A DNA stretch of 64,000 nt from NCBI GenBank assembly GCA_900755095.1, contig CAAEFE010000099.1:4871-68870 (forward strand), in the 5' to 3' direction. The notes under the pieces are model-generated. The model was not told the origin of the DNA, made no database searches, and was given only the letters and a program-made list of their open reading frames with translations. Numbering within the stretch: position 1 is the stretch's first letter; the number at the start of each line of letters is the position of its first letter. Source of the stretch: an uncultured Bacteroides sp. (GTDB taxonomy: Bacteria; Bacteroidota; Bacteroidia; Bacteroidales; Bacteroidaceae). The translations under genes and the position numbers were made by a program. Of the stretch, positions 1 to 8,625 are shown piece after piece.

Positions 1-1
1 T

Positions 2-2284
2 GCCTCCGACAATATCCCCGGTTGTCCCGGTGTCGGTGAAAAGACTGCCCAGAAACTAATCGCCGAATTCGGAAGTATCGAAAATCTGCTGGAACATACC
101 GACCAACTGAAAGGAGCCTTGAAAACAAAAGTAGAAACCAACAAGGAACTGATTACTTTCTCCAAATTCCTTGCCACTATCAAAATCGATGTTCCTATCC
201 AACTCGAAATGGATAAGCTCGTCCGCGAACAGGCAGACGAAGATTCACTCCGACGAATTTTTGAAGAACTGGAATTCCGGACACTGATCGACCGGGTACT
301 GAAAAAAGAAAATTCTGCCGGCGGAGTAACAACAGCAACCGGAAGCAAAACGGCAACGACCAAAAGTGCTCCCTCTCCTCTTCCACTTTTTCCCGAAGAA
401 GGAGGAGCCATACAAGGCGATTTATTTGCGAATTTTACGGGCAATGAGGCAGGCGAAGCCCAAAAATCGAATCTAGAGACGTTAGAAACGCTTAGTTGCG
501 ACTACCAACTCATTGATACAGAGAAGAAAAGATCTGAAATTATTCAAAAGTTACTTACATCGAAAATTCTCTCGTTAGACACGGAGACTACAGGAACGGA
601 ACCAATGGACGCCGAACTGGTCGGAATGAGTTTCTCTATCACCGAAAATCAGGCTTATTATGTGCCGGTCCCCGACAATCGTGAGGAAGCGTTAAAAATC
701 GTCAACGAGTTCCGTCCGATCCTCGAAAATGAGAATTCATTGAAAGTCGGACAAAATATCAAGTACGACATGATCGTTCTTGAAAATTACGGAGTGCAAG
801 TGAAAGGTGCGCTCTTTGATACAATGATCGCCCATTACGTTCTTCAACCGGAACTTCGGCATGGAATGGACTATCTGGCAGAAATCTATCTTCACTATCA
901 GACCATCCACATCGACGAACTGATAGGTCCGAAAGGGAAGAACCAGAAAAACATGCGTGATCTCGACCCGAAGGATGTCTACCGCTATGCCTGCGAAGAT
1001 GCAGACGTAACATTGAAACTCAAAAACGTCCTGGAGAAAGAACTGAAAGAGAACGATGCCGAACGTTTGTTTTATGATATCGAAATGCCGCTTGTACCCG
1101 TATTGGTCAATATAGAACGGAATGGAGTACTGCTGGATACGGAAGCGCTCAAACAATCGTCTGTTCATTTCACCGCTCAGATGCAGCGCATCGAACGGGA
1201 AATTTATGAACTGGCAGGCGAAACCTTCAATATCGCTTCGCCCAAACAAGTAGGCGAGGTACTGTTTGACAAACTAAGAATCATCGAAAAAGCGAAGAAG
1301 ACCAAAACCGGTCAGTACGTCACTTCGGAAGAAGTGCTCGAAAGCCTTCGGCATAAACATCCCGTAGTAGAAAAGATTCTGGAACACCGCGGACTGAAGA
1401 AACTGCTGGGAACTTATATCGATGCACTTCCCCAACTGATCAACCCGCGCACGGGACGGGTACACACGTCTTTCAACCAGACCGTCACCTCTACCGGACG
1501 CCTCAGCTCCAGTAACCCGAATCTGCAGAATATTCCTATCCGCGACGAGAACGGTAAGGAAATCCGCAAGGCATTTATCCCTGACGAAGGCTGCCTGTTC
1601 TTCTCTGCCGACTATTCGCAGATAGAACTTCGTATCATGGCACATCTCAGCGAAGACAAGAATATGATCGACGCCTTCCTCAGCAATCATGATATCCACG
1701 CAGCTACAGCTGCCAAAATATATAAGATCGACCTGAAAGACGTAGACTCCGATATGCGACGCAAAGCGAAAACCGCCAACTTCGGTATCATCTACGGCAT
1801 CTCCGTATTTGGCCTTGCAGAGCGAATGAACGTAGACCGAAAGGAAGCCAAAGAACTGATCGACGGCTATTTCGAAACTTATCCAAGCGTGAAAGCCTAT
1901 ATGGAGAAGAGTATCCAGATAGCTCAGGAGAAAGGGTATGTAGAAACGATTTTCCACCGGAAACGCTTCTTGCCGGACATTAACTCACGAAACGCCGTTG
2001 TACGCGGCTATGCCGAGCGAAACGCCATCAACGCACCGATTCAGGGAAGCGCCGCAGATATCATAAAGGTAGCAATGGCACGCATTTATCAGCGATTCCA
2101 GACAGAAGGCATACAAGCTAAAATGATATTGCAAGTACACGATGAATTGAACTTCAGCGTGCCCGTCAACGAAAAAGAACGTGTAGAAGAGATCGTTATT
2201 GAGGAAATGGAACACGCTTACCGTATGCACGTTCCCTTGAAAGCAGATTGCGGCTGGGGCAAGAACTGGCTCGAAGCACACTAA
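2..2284 (+). CDS. polA: DNA polymerase I, 5' end outside the window
   Basis: Replicative repair and Okazaki-fragment polymerase. The frame is open from base 2, so the gene begins before the window; the first codons (PGCPGVGEKTA) are the helix-hairpin-helix of the 5'-3' exonuclease domain. An Ala/Thr/Ser-rich linker follows, then a 3'-5' exonuclease domain whose acidic motifs look intact (LDTETTG near base 575, GQNIKYD near 750, YACEDAD near 985), so proofreading is probably active. The polymerase core shows motif A (SADYSQIELR), motif B (RRKAKTANFGIIYG) and motif C (QVHDELNF). The C-terminus ends normally at WLEAH. The TTG at 119 is internal, not a start. Two hairpins follow the stop. Confidence 0.97.
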   Translation, partial: ASDNIPGCPGVGEKTAQKLIAEFGSIENLLEHTDQLKGALKTKVETNKELITFSKFLATIKIDVPIQLEMDKLVREQADEDSLRRIFEELEFRTLIDRVLKKENSAGGVTTATGSKTATTKSAPSPLPLFPEEGGAIQGDLFANFTGNEAGEAQKSNLETLETLSCDYQLIDTEKKRSEIIQKLLTSKILSLDTETTGTEPMDAELVGMSFSITENQAYYVPVPDNREEALKIVNEFRPILENENSLKVGQNIKYDMIVLENYGVQVKGALFDTMIAHYVLQPELRHGMDYLAEIYLHYQTIHIDELIGPKGKNQKNMRDLDPKDVYRYACEDADVTLKLKNVLEKELKENDAERLFYDIEMPLVPVLVNIERNGVLLDTEALKQSSVHFTAQMQRIEREIYELAGETFNIASPKQVGEVLFDKLRIIEKAKKTKTGQYVTSEEVLESLRHKHPVVEKILEHRGLKKLLGTYIDALPQLINPRTGRVHTSFNQTVTSTGRLSSSNPNLQNIPIRDENGKEIRKAFIPDEGCLFFSADYSQIELRIMAHLSEDKNMIDAFLSNHDIHAATAAKIYKIDLKDVDSDMRRKAKTANFGIIYGISVFGLAERMNVDRKEAKELIDGYFETYPSVKAYMEKSIQIAQEKGYVETIFHRKRFLPDINSRNAVVRGYAERNAINAPIQGSAADIIKVAMARIYQRFQTEGIQAKMILQVHDELNFSVPVNEKERVEEIVIEEMEHAYRMHVPLKADCGWGKNWLEAH

Positions 2285-2291
2285 AACAAGG

Positions 2292-2320
2292 TTTATCCTG
2301 CCATAACAAAACAGGATAAA
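2292..2320 (+). terminator. Stem-loop just after polA
   Basis: A 9-bp perfect stem (TTTATCCTG with CAGGATAAA) and an 11-base loop begin 8 bases after the polA stop. No run of T follows, so it may protect the 3' end rather than terminate; the stronger terminator lies about 100 bases further on. Confidence 0.5.
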
Positions 2321-2417
2321 TCAGCTAAATAATGGAGAGGATGAGTTATAACATTATTTAACCCACTATCCAGAAAGCTAGGAAAAAGATCACTTCCCCA
2401 ACGAAGTGTTTCATTCT

Positions 2418-2450
2418 ATATCCGGCAGGTTGACTGCCGGATATTTTTTT
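2418..2450 (+). terminator. Rho-independent terminator after polA
   Basis: An 11-bp stem formed by ATATCCGGCAG and CTGCCGGATAT around a 5-base loop is followed at once by seven T. Rest of the 2285-2616 gap: no gene seen, apart from the promoter of the next gene. Confidence 0.85.
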
Positions 2451-2524
2451 GTCACCAATCTTGGCAAAAAGCAAGGTATCACCTTAGCCATCATCTGACA
2501 TTTTGATATTATTTTAGCTTTATA

Positions 2525-2557
2525 TTTGTATAAATACCGAATAAATATATAACTTTG
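2525..2557 (+). promoter_or_regulatory. Bacteroidetes-type promoter of the small secreted protein gene
   Basis: A -33 box TTTG (2525-2528), a 21-bp spacer and a -7 box TAACTTTG (2550-2557) fit the Bacteroides consensus. The start codon lies about 60 bases downstream, leaving an AT-rich leader. Confidence 0.7.
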
Positions 2558-2616
2558 CAGCGTAATACAAGAGTATTACTAGACAAATGAAAGAATAATA
2601 CTAAAATTAAATAGCC

Positions 2617-3012
2617 ATGAAAACAAAAGTATCTTTAAAAATGTTTGTTCTATCCGTAGTTCTTCTCATGACCTCTTTTGTTGCTTCTGCACGCAGTTAT
2701 GATGGTCAGTTGGTTTATAATCCAGTAGAAGAAAATGGAGTAATGGTAGGTCAGACCGTTTACAAAATGAACGGAAGTACACTTGCCAACTATATGAAGT
2801 ATAACTACAAGTACGATGACAACAAGCGCATGATTGAAAGCGAGACCCTGAAATGGAACAGTACCAAAGAGGAATGGGAAAAAGATCTCCGCATCAATTA
2901 TACATACGAAGGAAAAACTGTAACAACCAATTACTATAAATGGAACAATAAGAAACGCGCTTACGTGTTAGTTCCAGAAATGACAGTGACCATGGACAAT
3001 ACTAATTTGTAA
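2617..3012 (+). CDS. Small secreted protein, DUF3836-like
   Basis: A 131-residue protein with a clear signal peptide (MKTKVSLKMF then a hydrophobic stretch ending SFVASA), so probably periplasmic or secreted. The mature part is rich in Tyr, Lys and Asn and shows short repeating strands of the kind YNYKYDDNKR / INYTYEGKT / KWNNKKRAYV, suggesting a small antiparallel beta structure. It resembles the Bacteroides DUF3836 proteins by size, signal peptide and this pattern; function unknown. It has its own promoter and terminator, so it is monocistronic. Confidence 0.8.
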   Translation: MKTKVSLKMFVLSVVLLMTSFVASARSYDGQLVYNPVEENGVMVGQTVYKMNGSTLANYMKYNYKYDDNKRMIESETLKWNSTKEEWEKDLRINYTYEGKTVTTNYYKWNNKKRAYVLVPEMTVTMDNTNL

Positions 3013-3061
3013 CAGCATTTTTTTAACAACATACTCTCTCATTCTAATATTCTAACAAATA

Positions 3062-3096
3062 GAAAACGCCGTTCCTGATGAAGAAACGGCGTTTTC
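3062..3096. terminator. Bidirectional terminator between convergent genes
   Basis: A 12-bp perfect stem (GAAAACGCCGTT with AACGGCGTTTTC) with A-rich and T-rich flanks sits between the convergent secreted-protein gene and the response regulator, and can serve both strands. Confidence 0.8.
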
Positions 3097-3119
3097 GCAT
3101 CTATCTTAAGAAGTAATTG

Positions 3120-3899
3120 TCACAACACAAAAAACCGGTCCTGCAACCCTTTCAGAAAACTTCGGGAAATCACCAAATCACTCTTATCATGAAAAGGCGG
3201 ATAGAGCTGACAACACTTCCCATCAATCATCGCCAGATAATTAACATTAACAATAGCCGACTGACTGATCTGAATAAAAGCTTGTGAATAACCAATGATA
3301 TCTTCGGCTTTTGTATTTCGCTTCAGATTCAATCGGGTCTGATTGAACAGGACTACCTGCCACTGCCGCTTGTCTTTCAGATATTCGAAATAGCCGATTT
3401 CTTCCAGTCGCAAAAGCTTGAATCCCGTCACCGTGCTGATCATAAACATTCCCTGTTGCGGCATCAAAGCACTGACAGAAGAAGAAAAAGAGGAAGAAGG
3501 AGTTGCCGGTATTGAAGCTACAGCTTTCCGGTAGCGCTCTATAACAACTTTCAGATCTTCCGTCTCAAAAGGTTTCAGTAAGAAATCGAAGGCGGACTCA
3601 CGCAGGGCCTGAAGCAAATATTTATCATACGAAGTATAAAAGACAACTTTCATATCCCACAGCACCTCATCGCGCATCTCACTCAACAAGTTAAGCCCCA
3701 GCACATCCGGAAGTTCCACATCCAGAAACAACAGATCCGGACGGAGTTCCATTATCATCTTTTTGCCTTTTGCGCCATTGTTTGCAGTTCCTTTTATTTC
3801 TAATTCCTGATAAGCGCCCAGCTCCCTGCGCAAAGCATCGATTGCCGTACGCTCATCATCTACAATAACGACTTTATATTTATCTTCTGCATTCATCAT
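3120..3899 (-). CDS. LytTR-family response regulator
   Basis: A 259-residue DNA-binding response regulator. The N-terminal receiver domain (about 8-125) shows the acidic pair VDDE, the phosphoacceptor Asp in LLFLDVELPD, and the conserved Lys in LLKPFE. A low-complexity Ser/Pro linker (about 132-148) leads to a LytTR domain (about 155-255) with the typical IGYFEYLKDKRQWQV and FIQISQSAIVNVNYL stretches. The start overlaps the stop of the sensor kinase gene (ATGATGA), so the two are translationally coupled and form a LytS/LytR-like pair. Met1 or Met2 could be used. Targets are unknown. Confidence 0.9.
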   Translation of the reverse strand: MMNAEDKYKVVIVDDERTAIDALRRELGAYQELEIKGTANNGAKGKKMIMELRPDLLFLDVELPDVLGLNLLSEMRDEVLWDMKVVFYTSYDKYLLQALRESAFDFLLKPFETEDLKVVIERYRKAVASIPATPSSSFSSSVSALMPQQGMFMISTVTGFKLLRLEEIGYFEYLKDKRQWQVVLFNQTRLNLKRNTKAEDIIGYSQAFIQISQSAIVNVNYLAMIDGKCCQLYPPFHDKSDLVISRSFLKGLQDRFFVL

Positions 3900-5932
3900 A
3901 AATCATAAGAAAAATGAAACGGTATAAACACCGACACTTGCGTACCGGTCTGCCCATCGTTTCGGTTATCTATATTGAAACGTATCTTCTCATTTTTATT
4001 CTTTGTATTGAGTAGCTGTATCGTTTGATAGAGCACTTTCAGCCCCGTTCCCGTTCCTCTGGTCGAAGAAGCCACTTGCGGAAGATACCCCCGCCCGTTA
4101 TCACAAATCACGATACGGACTCCTTTTCCTTCACGGGAAATACGGATAGTCAATTCCTTCTCACCGTCTTTTCCGGCCAGCCCGTGCTTTATCGCATTCT
4201 CTACCGGAATCTGTACAATCATGGAAGGAATCATTATACTTTTTGCGTCCAGCCCCTCCTCCACTACGACCGACGCCGTGAACTCTTCGCCGACACGCCC
4301 GCTTTCCAAGCCAATATATGACTGTACAAAATCCAGCTCATCCTGCAAAGAAACACTTAGTTTTTCTGTCAGTTCAAGACTCCGGCGGAGATATTTGACC
4401 AGTTCCATCAGATTATTCTTCACCTCTTCCGATCCATTGAACTGATTAATTTCACGCCCCAGCACATTGAAAGTGAAATGGGGAGAAATCCGGCCCCGCA
4501 AATTCTCCATACGGACGCGATTTATCTGTTGGAAGAAACGTTCACGAAGAAACTCCCGCTTTTTCCGCATATACCAGATGATCACCACCGTTCCGGCTGC
4601 CAGCAACAGGCAGACAAGCACCCAGATATACATGCTCAGTTTCAATACACGCACTTCACCCGCTTGTCGTTGAATCTGCATTTCCTTGCGCAATACGATC
4701 GTGTCCTGACGGTAACGCATATCCAGTTCGGCTACACGGGTACGAATCCGTTCGCTACGGATGGAGTCATTCAGTTGATAATCACGTTTCAGATACTCAT
4801 ATGCATTACGGTAGTCACCTGCCTTTTCATAATAATGTTGCAGATACTGGTTGCGTATAGTAAGCATATTGGCATCCACGTGTCCGGTAGAAGCAGTCCG
4901 TGCTATCATTTCCCTGGCACGAGCGATATTTCCTTTTTTCAGAGAAAGCTCAATCATCAGGGTTTCAATGTAGTGCATGGCGGAGTTGTTCTTTATCTCC
5001 GAAAAGTAACGGTAACCTTCATTCAGATTGTTTTCGGCAGAATCCAGCCGGTTCGTCAGCAGATAAAGATCGCCCAGATTAACTTTCGAAAGATTGCTTT
5101 CGAATACCATTTGCGGGTAATCCGCTATCAGCTCCGCTGCTTGCCGCATATAGACCAGGGCTTCCTGATAATCTTTCTTATAATAGTAATGATTTCCCCG
5201 ATTATTAAGATACACCCACTTTTCGCTGACTGTCATTTCATCAAAGAACTGTCCTGCCAGTTCGTAATAATGATTGGACAAATCAAAATCACGCAGATCC
5301 ATGTAAGTCTGTCCCAGTCCGCAATAGACCGGAAATTTGGAATGTTCCGACAGATGCAGGGAGTCACAGATAAACAATGCTCTCCGGTAATAGGAAGCGG
5401 TATGTGCCAGTTCGCCACGATGCAGATGGGCATCCGCCAGATTCATACAGATATCTGAGAGAAGATGTCCCTTCTCTCCTTTCAGACGGTAAGCATAGGA
5501 TTTCTCATAATAGGCAACCGCCGAATCGGGCTGATTGAGTTGCATCCAGACATTTCCCTCAATGTTATACACATCCGAAAGCACATCATTCCATCGCGGG
5601 CAGGCAGCTGCACGCTTATCATACTCTTTTACAGGGCGGTTATAATAGAGGATAGAGTCGAAATCGGACGAGATGAAGAAAGTCTTTCCATACAATCCCA
5701 TCAAGCGGTAATAACTCATCGAGTCCTGTGCCTGACGCATTGCGTTACGTAATAAAGAACGTGAATAAGGTAAGTTGGAAAACAGAGAATCCTGTGCACG
5801 GACTTCTAAAGAATCGATAAGTGACTGTTCACACAAAGCGTGACTGCGGTGCCTATCCACGCAACTGCAGTTCCACAATATCAACAACCCTATCAACCCA
5901 AATAGCTTCATAGTAGATTTCGCTTTATTCAT
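3896..5932 (-). CDS. TPR-containing LytS-type sensor histidine kinase
   Basis: About 678 residues. The N-terminus looks like a lipoprotein or signal sequence (LIGLLILWNCSC); a long region of TPR-like helical repeats follows (about 75-400), then one membrane helix (YIWVLVCLLLAAGTVVIIW), then a His_kinase/HATPase module. The phosphoacceptor box reads ISPHFTFNVL and the ATP site shows VENAIKHG and DNGRGYL. The open frame extends to 5974, but the promoter -7 box at 5964-5971 means that start would not be transcribed, so I chose the ATG at 5932; an ATG at 5911 is also possible. The TPR part is predicted outside the cytoplasm and the kinase inside. It is the partner of the overlapping response regulator. 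Confidence 0.88.
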   Translation of the reverse strand: MNKAKSTMKLFGLIGLLILWNCSCVDRHRSHALCEQSLIDSLEVRAQDSLFSNLPYSRSLLRNAMRQAQDSMSYYRLMGLYGKTFFISSDFDSILYYNRPVKEYDKRAAACPRWNDVLSDVYNIEGNVWMQLNQPDSAVAYYEKSYAYRLKGEKGHLLSDICMNLADAHLHRGELAHTASYYRRALFICDSLHLSEHSKFPVYCGLGQTYMDLRDFDLSNHYYELAGQFFDEMTVSEKWVYLNNRGNHYYYKKDYQEALVYMRQAAELIADYPQMVFESNLSKVNLGDLYLLTNRLDSAENNLNEGYRYFSEIKNNSAMHYIETLMIELSLKKGNIARAREMIARTASTGHVDANMLTIRNQYLQHYYEKAGDYRNAYEYLKRDYQLNDSIRSERIRTRVAELDMRYRQDTIVLRKEMQIQRQAGEVRVLKLSMYIWVLVCLLLAAGTVVIIWYMRKKREFLRERFFQQINRVRMENLRGRISPHFTFNVLGREINQFNGSEEVKNNLMELVKYLRRSLELTEKLSVSLQDELDFVQSYIGLESGRVGEEFTASVVVEEGLDAKSIMIPSMIVQIPVENAIKHGLAGKDGEKELTIRISREGKGVRIVICDNGRGYLPQVASSTRGTGTGLKVLYQTIQLLNTKNKNEKIRFNIDNRNDGQTGTQVSVFIPFHFSYDL

Positions 5933-5963
5933 CCCCTTTGTCCGTGTTGAATTTTGAATGCCA

Positions 5964-5971
5964 CAAAAATA
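5964..5971 (-). promoter_or_regulatory. -7 box of the sensor kinase operon
   Basis: On the minus strand this reads TATTTTTG, matching TAnnTTTG. Transcription would begin near 5957, downstream of the longest-frame start at 5974, which argues for the ATG at 5932. No clear -33 TTTG was seen. Confidence 0.55.
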
Positions 5972-6015
5972 CATTAATTATATTGAATCTCAACGAAATT
6001 TATTATTTTTTTTAA

Positions 6016-6023
6016 TACCTTTG
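6016..6023 (+). promoter_or_regulatory. -7 box of cysE
   Basis: TACCTTTG matches the Bacteroides -7 consensus, 30 bases before the cysE start. The leader also holds a four-codon reading frame, ATGAGTAACTGA, at 6037-6048, which could be incidental. Confidence 0.5.
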
Positions 6024-6052
6024 TCCCCATATAAACATGAGTAACTGACCTA

Positions 6053-6955
6053 ATGAGTCCATTGAACTTTACCCACATTCTGACACAGGCAGTCGATGAG
6101 CTATCGGAAAGCGAATCTTACAAAGGGCTGTTTCATCAACATAAAGATGGCGAACCATTGCCCTCTGCTAAAGTTTTGTATGAAATTATCGAGCTTTCAC
6201 GTGCCATTCTCTTCCCCGGATACTACGGAAATTCCACCATCAACAGCCGGACAATCAATTATCACATCGGTGTAAATATCGAAAAGTTATTTGACTTGCT
6301 CACAGAGCAAATCCTGGCCGGACTATGTTTCAGTACGGCTGAAGGAGACTGCAATGTCTGCTCGGAGTCGAGAAGAGAAGAAGCCGCCCGACTGGCTGCG
6401 AACTTTATCAGTAAACTACCCGCCATGAGAAGAATACTGGCTACGGACGTAGAAGCTGCCTACAACGGTGACCCCGCCGCCAAGAGCTACGGTGAAGTTA
6501 TTTTCTGTTATCCCGCCATTAAGGCAATCAGCAACTATCGTATTGCGCACGAACTGCTGGAACTGGGTGTTCCCCTGATTCCTCGCATGATCACGGAAAT
6601 GGCTCATAGCGAGACGGGGATCGATATCCATCCGGGAGCGAAGATAGGCAGTCACTTTACCATAGACCACGGAACGGGTGTCGTGATCGGCGCTACAAGC
6701 ATCATCGGGAACAATGTCAAATTATATCAGGGTGTCACCCTGGGAGCAAAAAGCTTCCCGCTGGATGCCGACGGAAAACCGATCAAGGGTATCCCCCGCC
6801 ACCCGATACTGGAAGACAATGTCATAGTCTACTCAAACGCCACCATCCTTGGAAGAATTACTATCGGAAGCGACGCAACCGTAGGAGGAAATATCTGGGT
6901 AACGGAAAACATTCCCGCCGGAGCAAAGATTGTACAGACAAAAGCAAAGAAATAA
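6053..6955 (+). CDS. cysE: Serine O-acetyltransferase
   Basis: Transfers acetyl from acetyl-CoA to L-serine, the first step of cysteine synthesis. The protein has 300 residues: an alpha-helical N-terminal half (about 1-170) and a left-handed beta-helix C-terminal half with hexapeptide repeats. Conserved features are the HSETGIDIHPGAKIG segment, the catalytic-type His in IDHGTGVVIG, and the Gly-rich acetyl-CoA loop (VTLGAKSFP). The length and N-terminal helices fit the long CysE class. It is followed 16 bases later by the rRNA methyltransferase gene, so the two may be co-transcribed. Confidence 0.93.
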   Translation: MSPLNFTHILTQAVDELSESESYKGLFHQHKDGEPLPSAKVLYEIIELSRAILFPGYYGNSTINSRTINYHIGVNIEKLFDLLTEQILAGLCFSTAEGDCNVCSESRREEAARLAANFISKLPAMRRILATDVEAAYNGDPAAKSYGEVIFCYPAIKAISNYRIAHELLELGVPLIPRMITEMAHSETGIDIHPGAKIGSHFTIDHGTGVVIGATSIIGNNVKLYQGVTLGAKSFPLDADGKPIKGIPRHPILEDNVIVYSNATILGRITIGSDATVGGNIWVTENIPAGAKIVQTKAKK

Positions 6956-6971
6956 AATCAATAAACTATAT

Positions 6972-8417
6972 ATGAGCGAACAATTCGAGATGATAGCCAA
7001 GACCTTCCAAGGACTGGAAGAGATACTTGCTAAAGAACTTACAACACTGGGAGCCAACGATATCCAGATAGGACGTCGCATGGTTTCATTTACAGGAGAC
7101 AAGCGTATGATGTACAAGGCAAATTTCTGCCTCCGTACTGCTATCCGCATTCTGAAGCCGATCAAGAATTTTACGGCAAAGGATGCTGATGAAGTTTACA
7201 ACCAGATACAGGCCATTCCATGGGAAGAGTATCTTGATGTGAACAAGACGTTTGCGATAGACGCGGTTGTTTTCAGCGAAGAATTTCGCCATTCAAAGTT
7301 CGTTTCGTACAAAGTGAAAGACGCCATCGTGGACTATTTCCGTGAAAAGACAGGCAAACGCCCGTCGGTACGCATCAATAATCCGGATGTACTACTCAAT
7401 ATCCATATTGCACATACCACTTGTACGTTGTCTCTGGACTCTTCCGGAGAGTCGCTTCATCGTCGCGGATACCGCCAGGAACAGGTAGAAGCTCCGTTGA
7501 ACGAAGTACTGGCTGCCGGTATGGTTCTAATGACAGGATGGCGCGGTGAATGTGACCTGATTGACCCGATGTGCGGTTCGGGCACGATTCCTATAGAAGC
7601 TGCACTGATCGCAAGAAACATCGCTCCGGGAGTATTCCGCAAAGGATTCGCATTCGAGAAATGGGTGGATTTCGATTCGGAGATGTTCGATGAGATTTAC
7701 AATGATGATAGTCAGGAGCGCGAATTCACCCATAAGATTTACGGATATGACAACAGTCCGAAAGCGAATGAAATAGCGACGCATAATATAAAAGCGGCGG
7801 GTGTATCCAAAGATGTGACGCTGAAACTGCAACCGTTCCAGCAATTCGAACAGCCGCAGGAGAAGTCCATCATCGTGATGAATCCTCCTTATGGCGAACG
7901 TATCTCTACCAATGACCTGCTCGGACTGTACCAGATGATTGGCGAGCGTCTGAAGCACGCATTTGTAGGAAACGAGGCTTGGGTACTCTCTTATAGAGAA
8001 GAATGCTTCGATCAGATCGGGCTGAAACCAAGCAAGAAAGTGCCGTTGTTCAATGGCGCATTGGAATGCGAGTTCCGCAAATACGAGATTTTCGACGGGA
8101 AATATAAGGAGTTCAAGAGTCAGGAGGGAGAAGGAGAAGAGAAGAAAGAGACTGAAGGAGGCTATGATACTCCCAGACCCAGAGAAAGAAAGGAATTCAA
8201 ACCACGCAGAGAAGGCGAGTACAAGCCACGTCGAGAAGGGGAGTTCAAACCTCGTAAAGAAGGAGACTTCAAGCCGAGACGGGAAGAAGGAAGCTTTACC
8301 CGGGATGACAGGGACAAAAAGCCTAGAGGCGAGTTCCGAGGGGAAAGAGATTCGAGAGCTCCGAGAGAATTCAGAGGAAACCGTGAGCCTAGGATACCGA
8401 AGAAGGAAGAAGAGTAA
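6972..8417 (+). CDS. RlmL-type 23S rRNA (guanine-N2) methyltransferase with charged tail
   Basis: A 481-residue protein. It begins with a THUMP RNA-binding domain (about 1-160), followed by a Rossmann methyltransferase with SAM motif DPMCGSGTIPIEAA and catalytic motif NPPYGER, as in RlmL-type m2G enzymes. The Rossmann domain ends near residue 380. The last roughly 95 residues are disordered, made of Arg, Lys, Glu and Pro with near-repeats of the KPRREGE type, not part of the standard fold and probably an RNA-binding extension. An earlier in-frame start at 6930 overlaps cysE and lacks homology, so ATG 6972 is preferred. The exact target base is inferred from the family. Confidence 0.9.
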   Translation: MSEQFEMIAKTFQGLEEILAKELTTLGANDIQIGRRMVSFTGDKRMMYKANFCLRTAIRILKPIKNFTAKDADEVYNQIQAIPWEEYLDVNKTFAIDAVVFSEEFRHSKFVSYKVKDAIVDYFREKTGKRPSVRINNPDVLLNIHIAHTTCTLSLDSSGESLHRRGYRQEQVEAPLNEVLAAGMVLMTGWRGECDLIDPMCGSGTIPIEAALIARNIAPGVFRKGFAFEKWVDFDSEMFDEIYNDDSQEREFTHKIYGYDNSPKANEIATHNIKAAGVSKDVTLKLQPFQQFEQPQEKSIIVMNPPYGERISTNDLLGLYQMIGERLKHAFVGNEAWVLSYREECFDQIGLKPSKKVPLFNGALECEFRKYEIFDGKYKEFKSQEGEGEEKKETEGGYDTPRPRERKEFKPRREGEYKPRREGEFKPRKEGDFKPRREEGSFTRDDRDKKPRGEFRGERDSRAPREFRGNREPRIPKKEEE

Positions 8418-8428
8418 TTTCATAGATA

Positions 8429-8461
8429 GTTAATGGCATCTCACTAAAAAATGCCATTAAC
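8429..8461 (+). terminator. Stem-loop after the rRNA methyltransferase
   Basis: An 11-bp perfect stem (GTTAATGGCAT with ATGCCATTAAC) lies 12 bases past the stop codon. The T run is weak. Confidence 0.6.
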
Positions 8462-8478
8462 TTATTGATAGACAATAT

Positions 8479-8499
8479 AAGGTCGCATTTTGCGATCTT
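8479..8499 (+). terminator. Second stem-loop, compact
   Basis: AAGGTCGCA and TGCGATCTT pair around a 3-base loop with one G-T pair, 18 bases after the first hairpin. Together they probably end cysE/rRNA methyltransferase transcription. The rest of the gap to 8625 shows no gene. Confidence 0.45.
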
Positions 8500-8625
8500 A
8501 TCATTTGATGAGTAAGAAAGCGAATTGAATATCTCGAAAAAGACGTATCATCCGACAGAGAAAGACAACTCTCCTGAACAGGGTAAAATAGAAGGATTTA
8601 AAACCAATAAAGATAAATAAAAGCA

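Noticed and set aside
6037..6048. A four-codon leader peptide before cysE
   Set aside because: Too short to support as regulatory without repeats of Cys or Ser codons.
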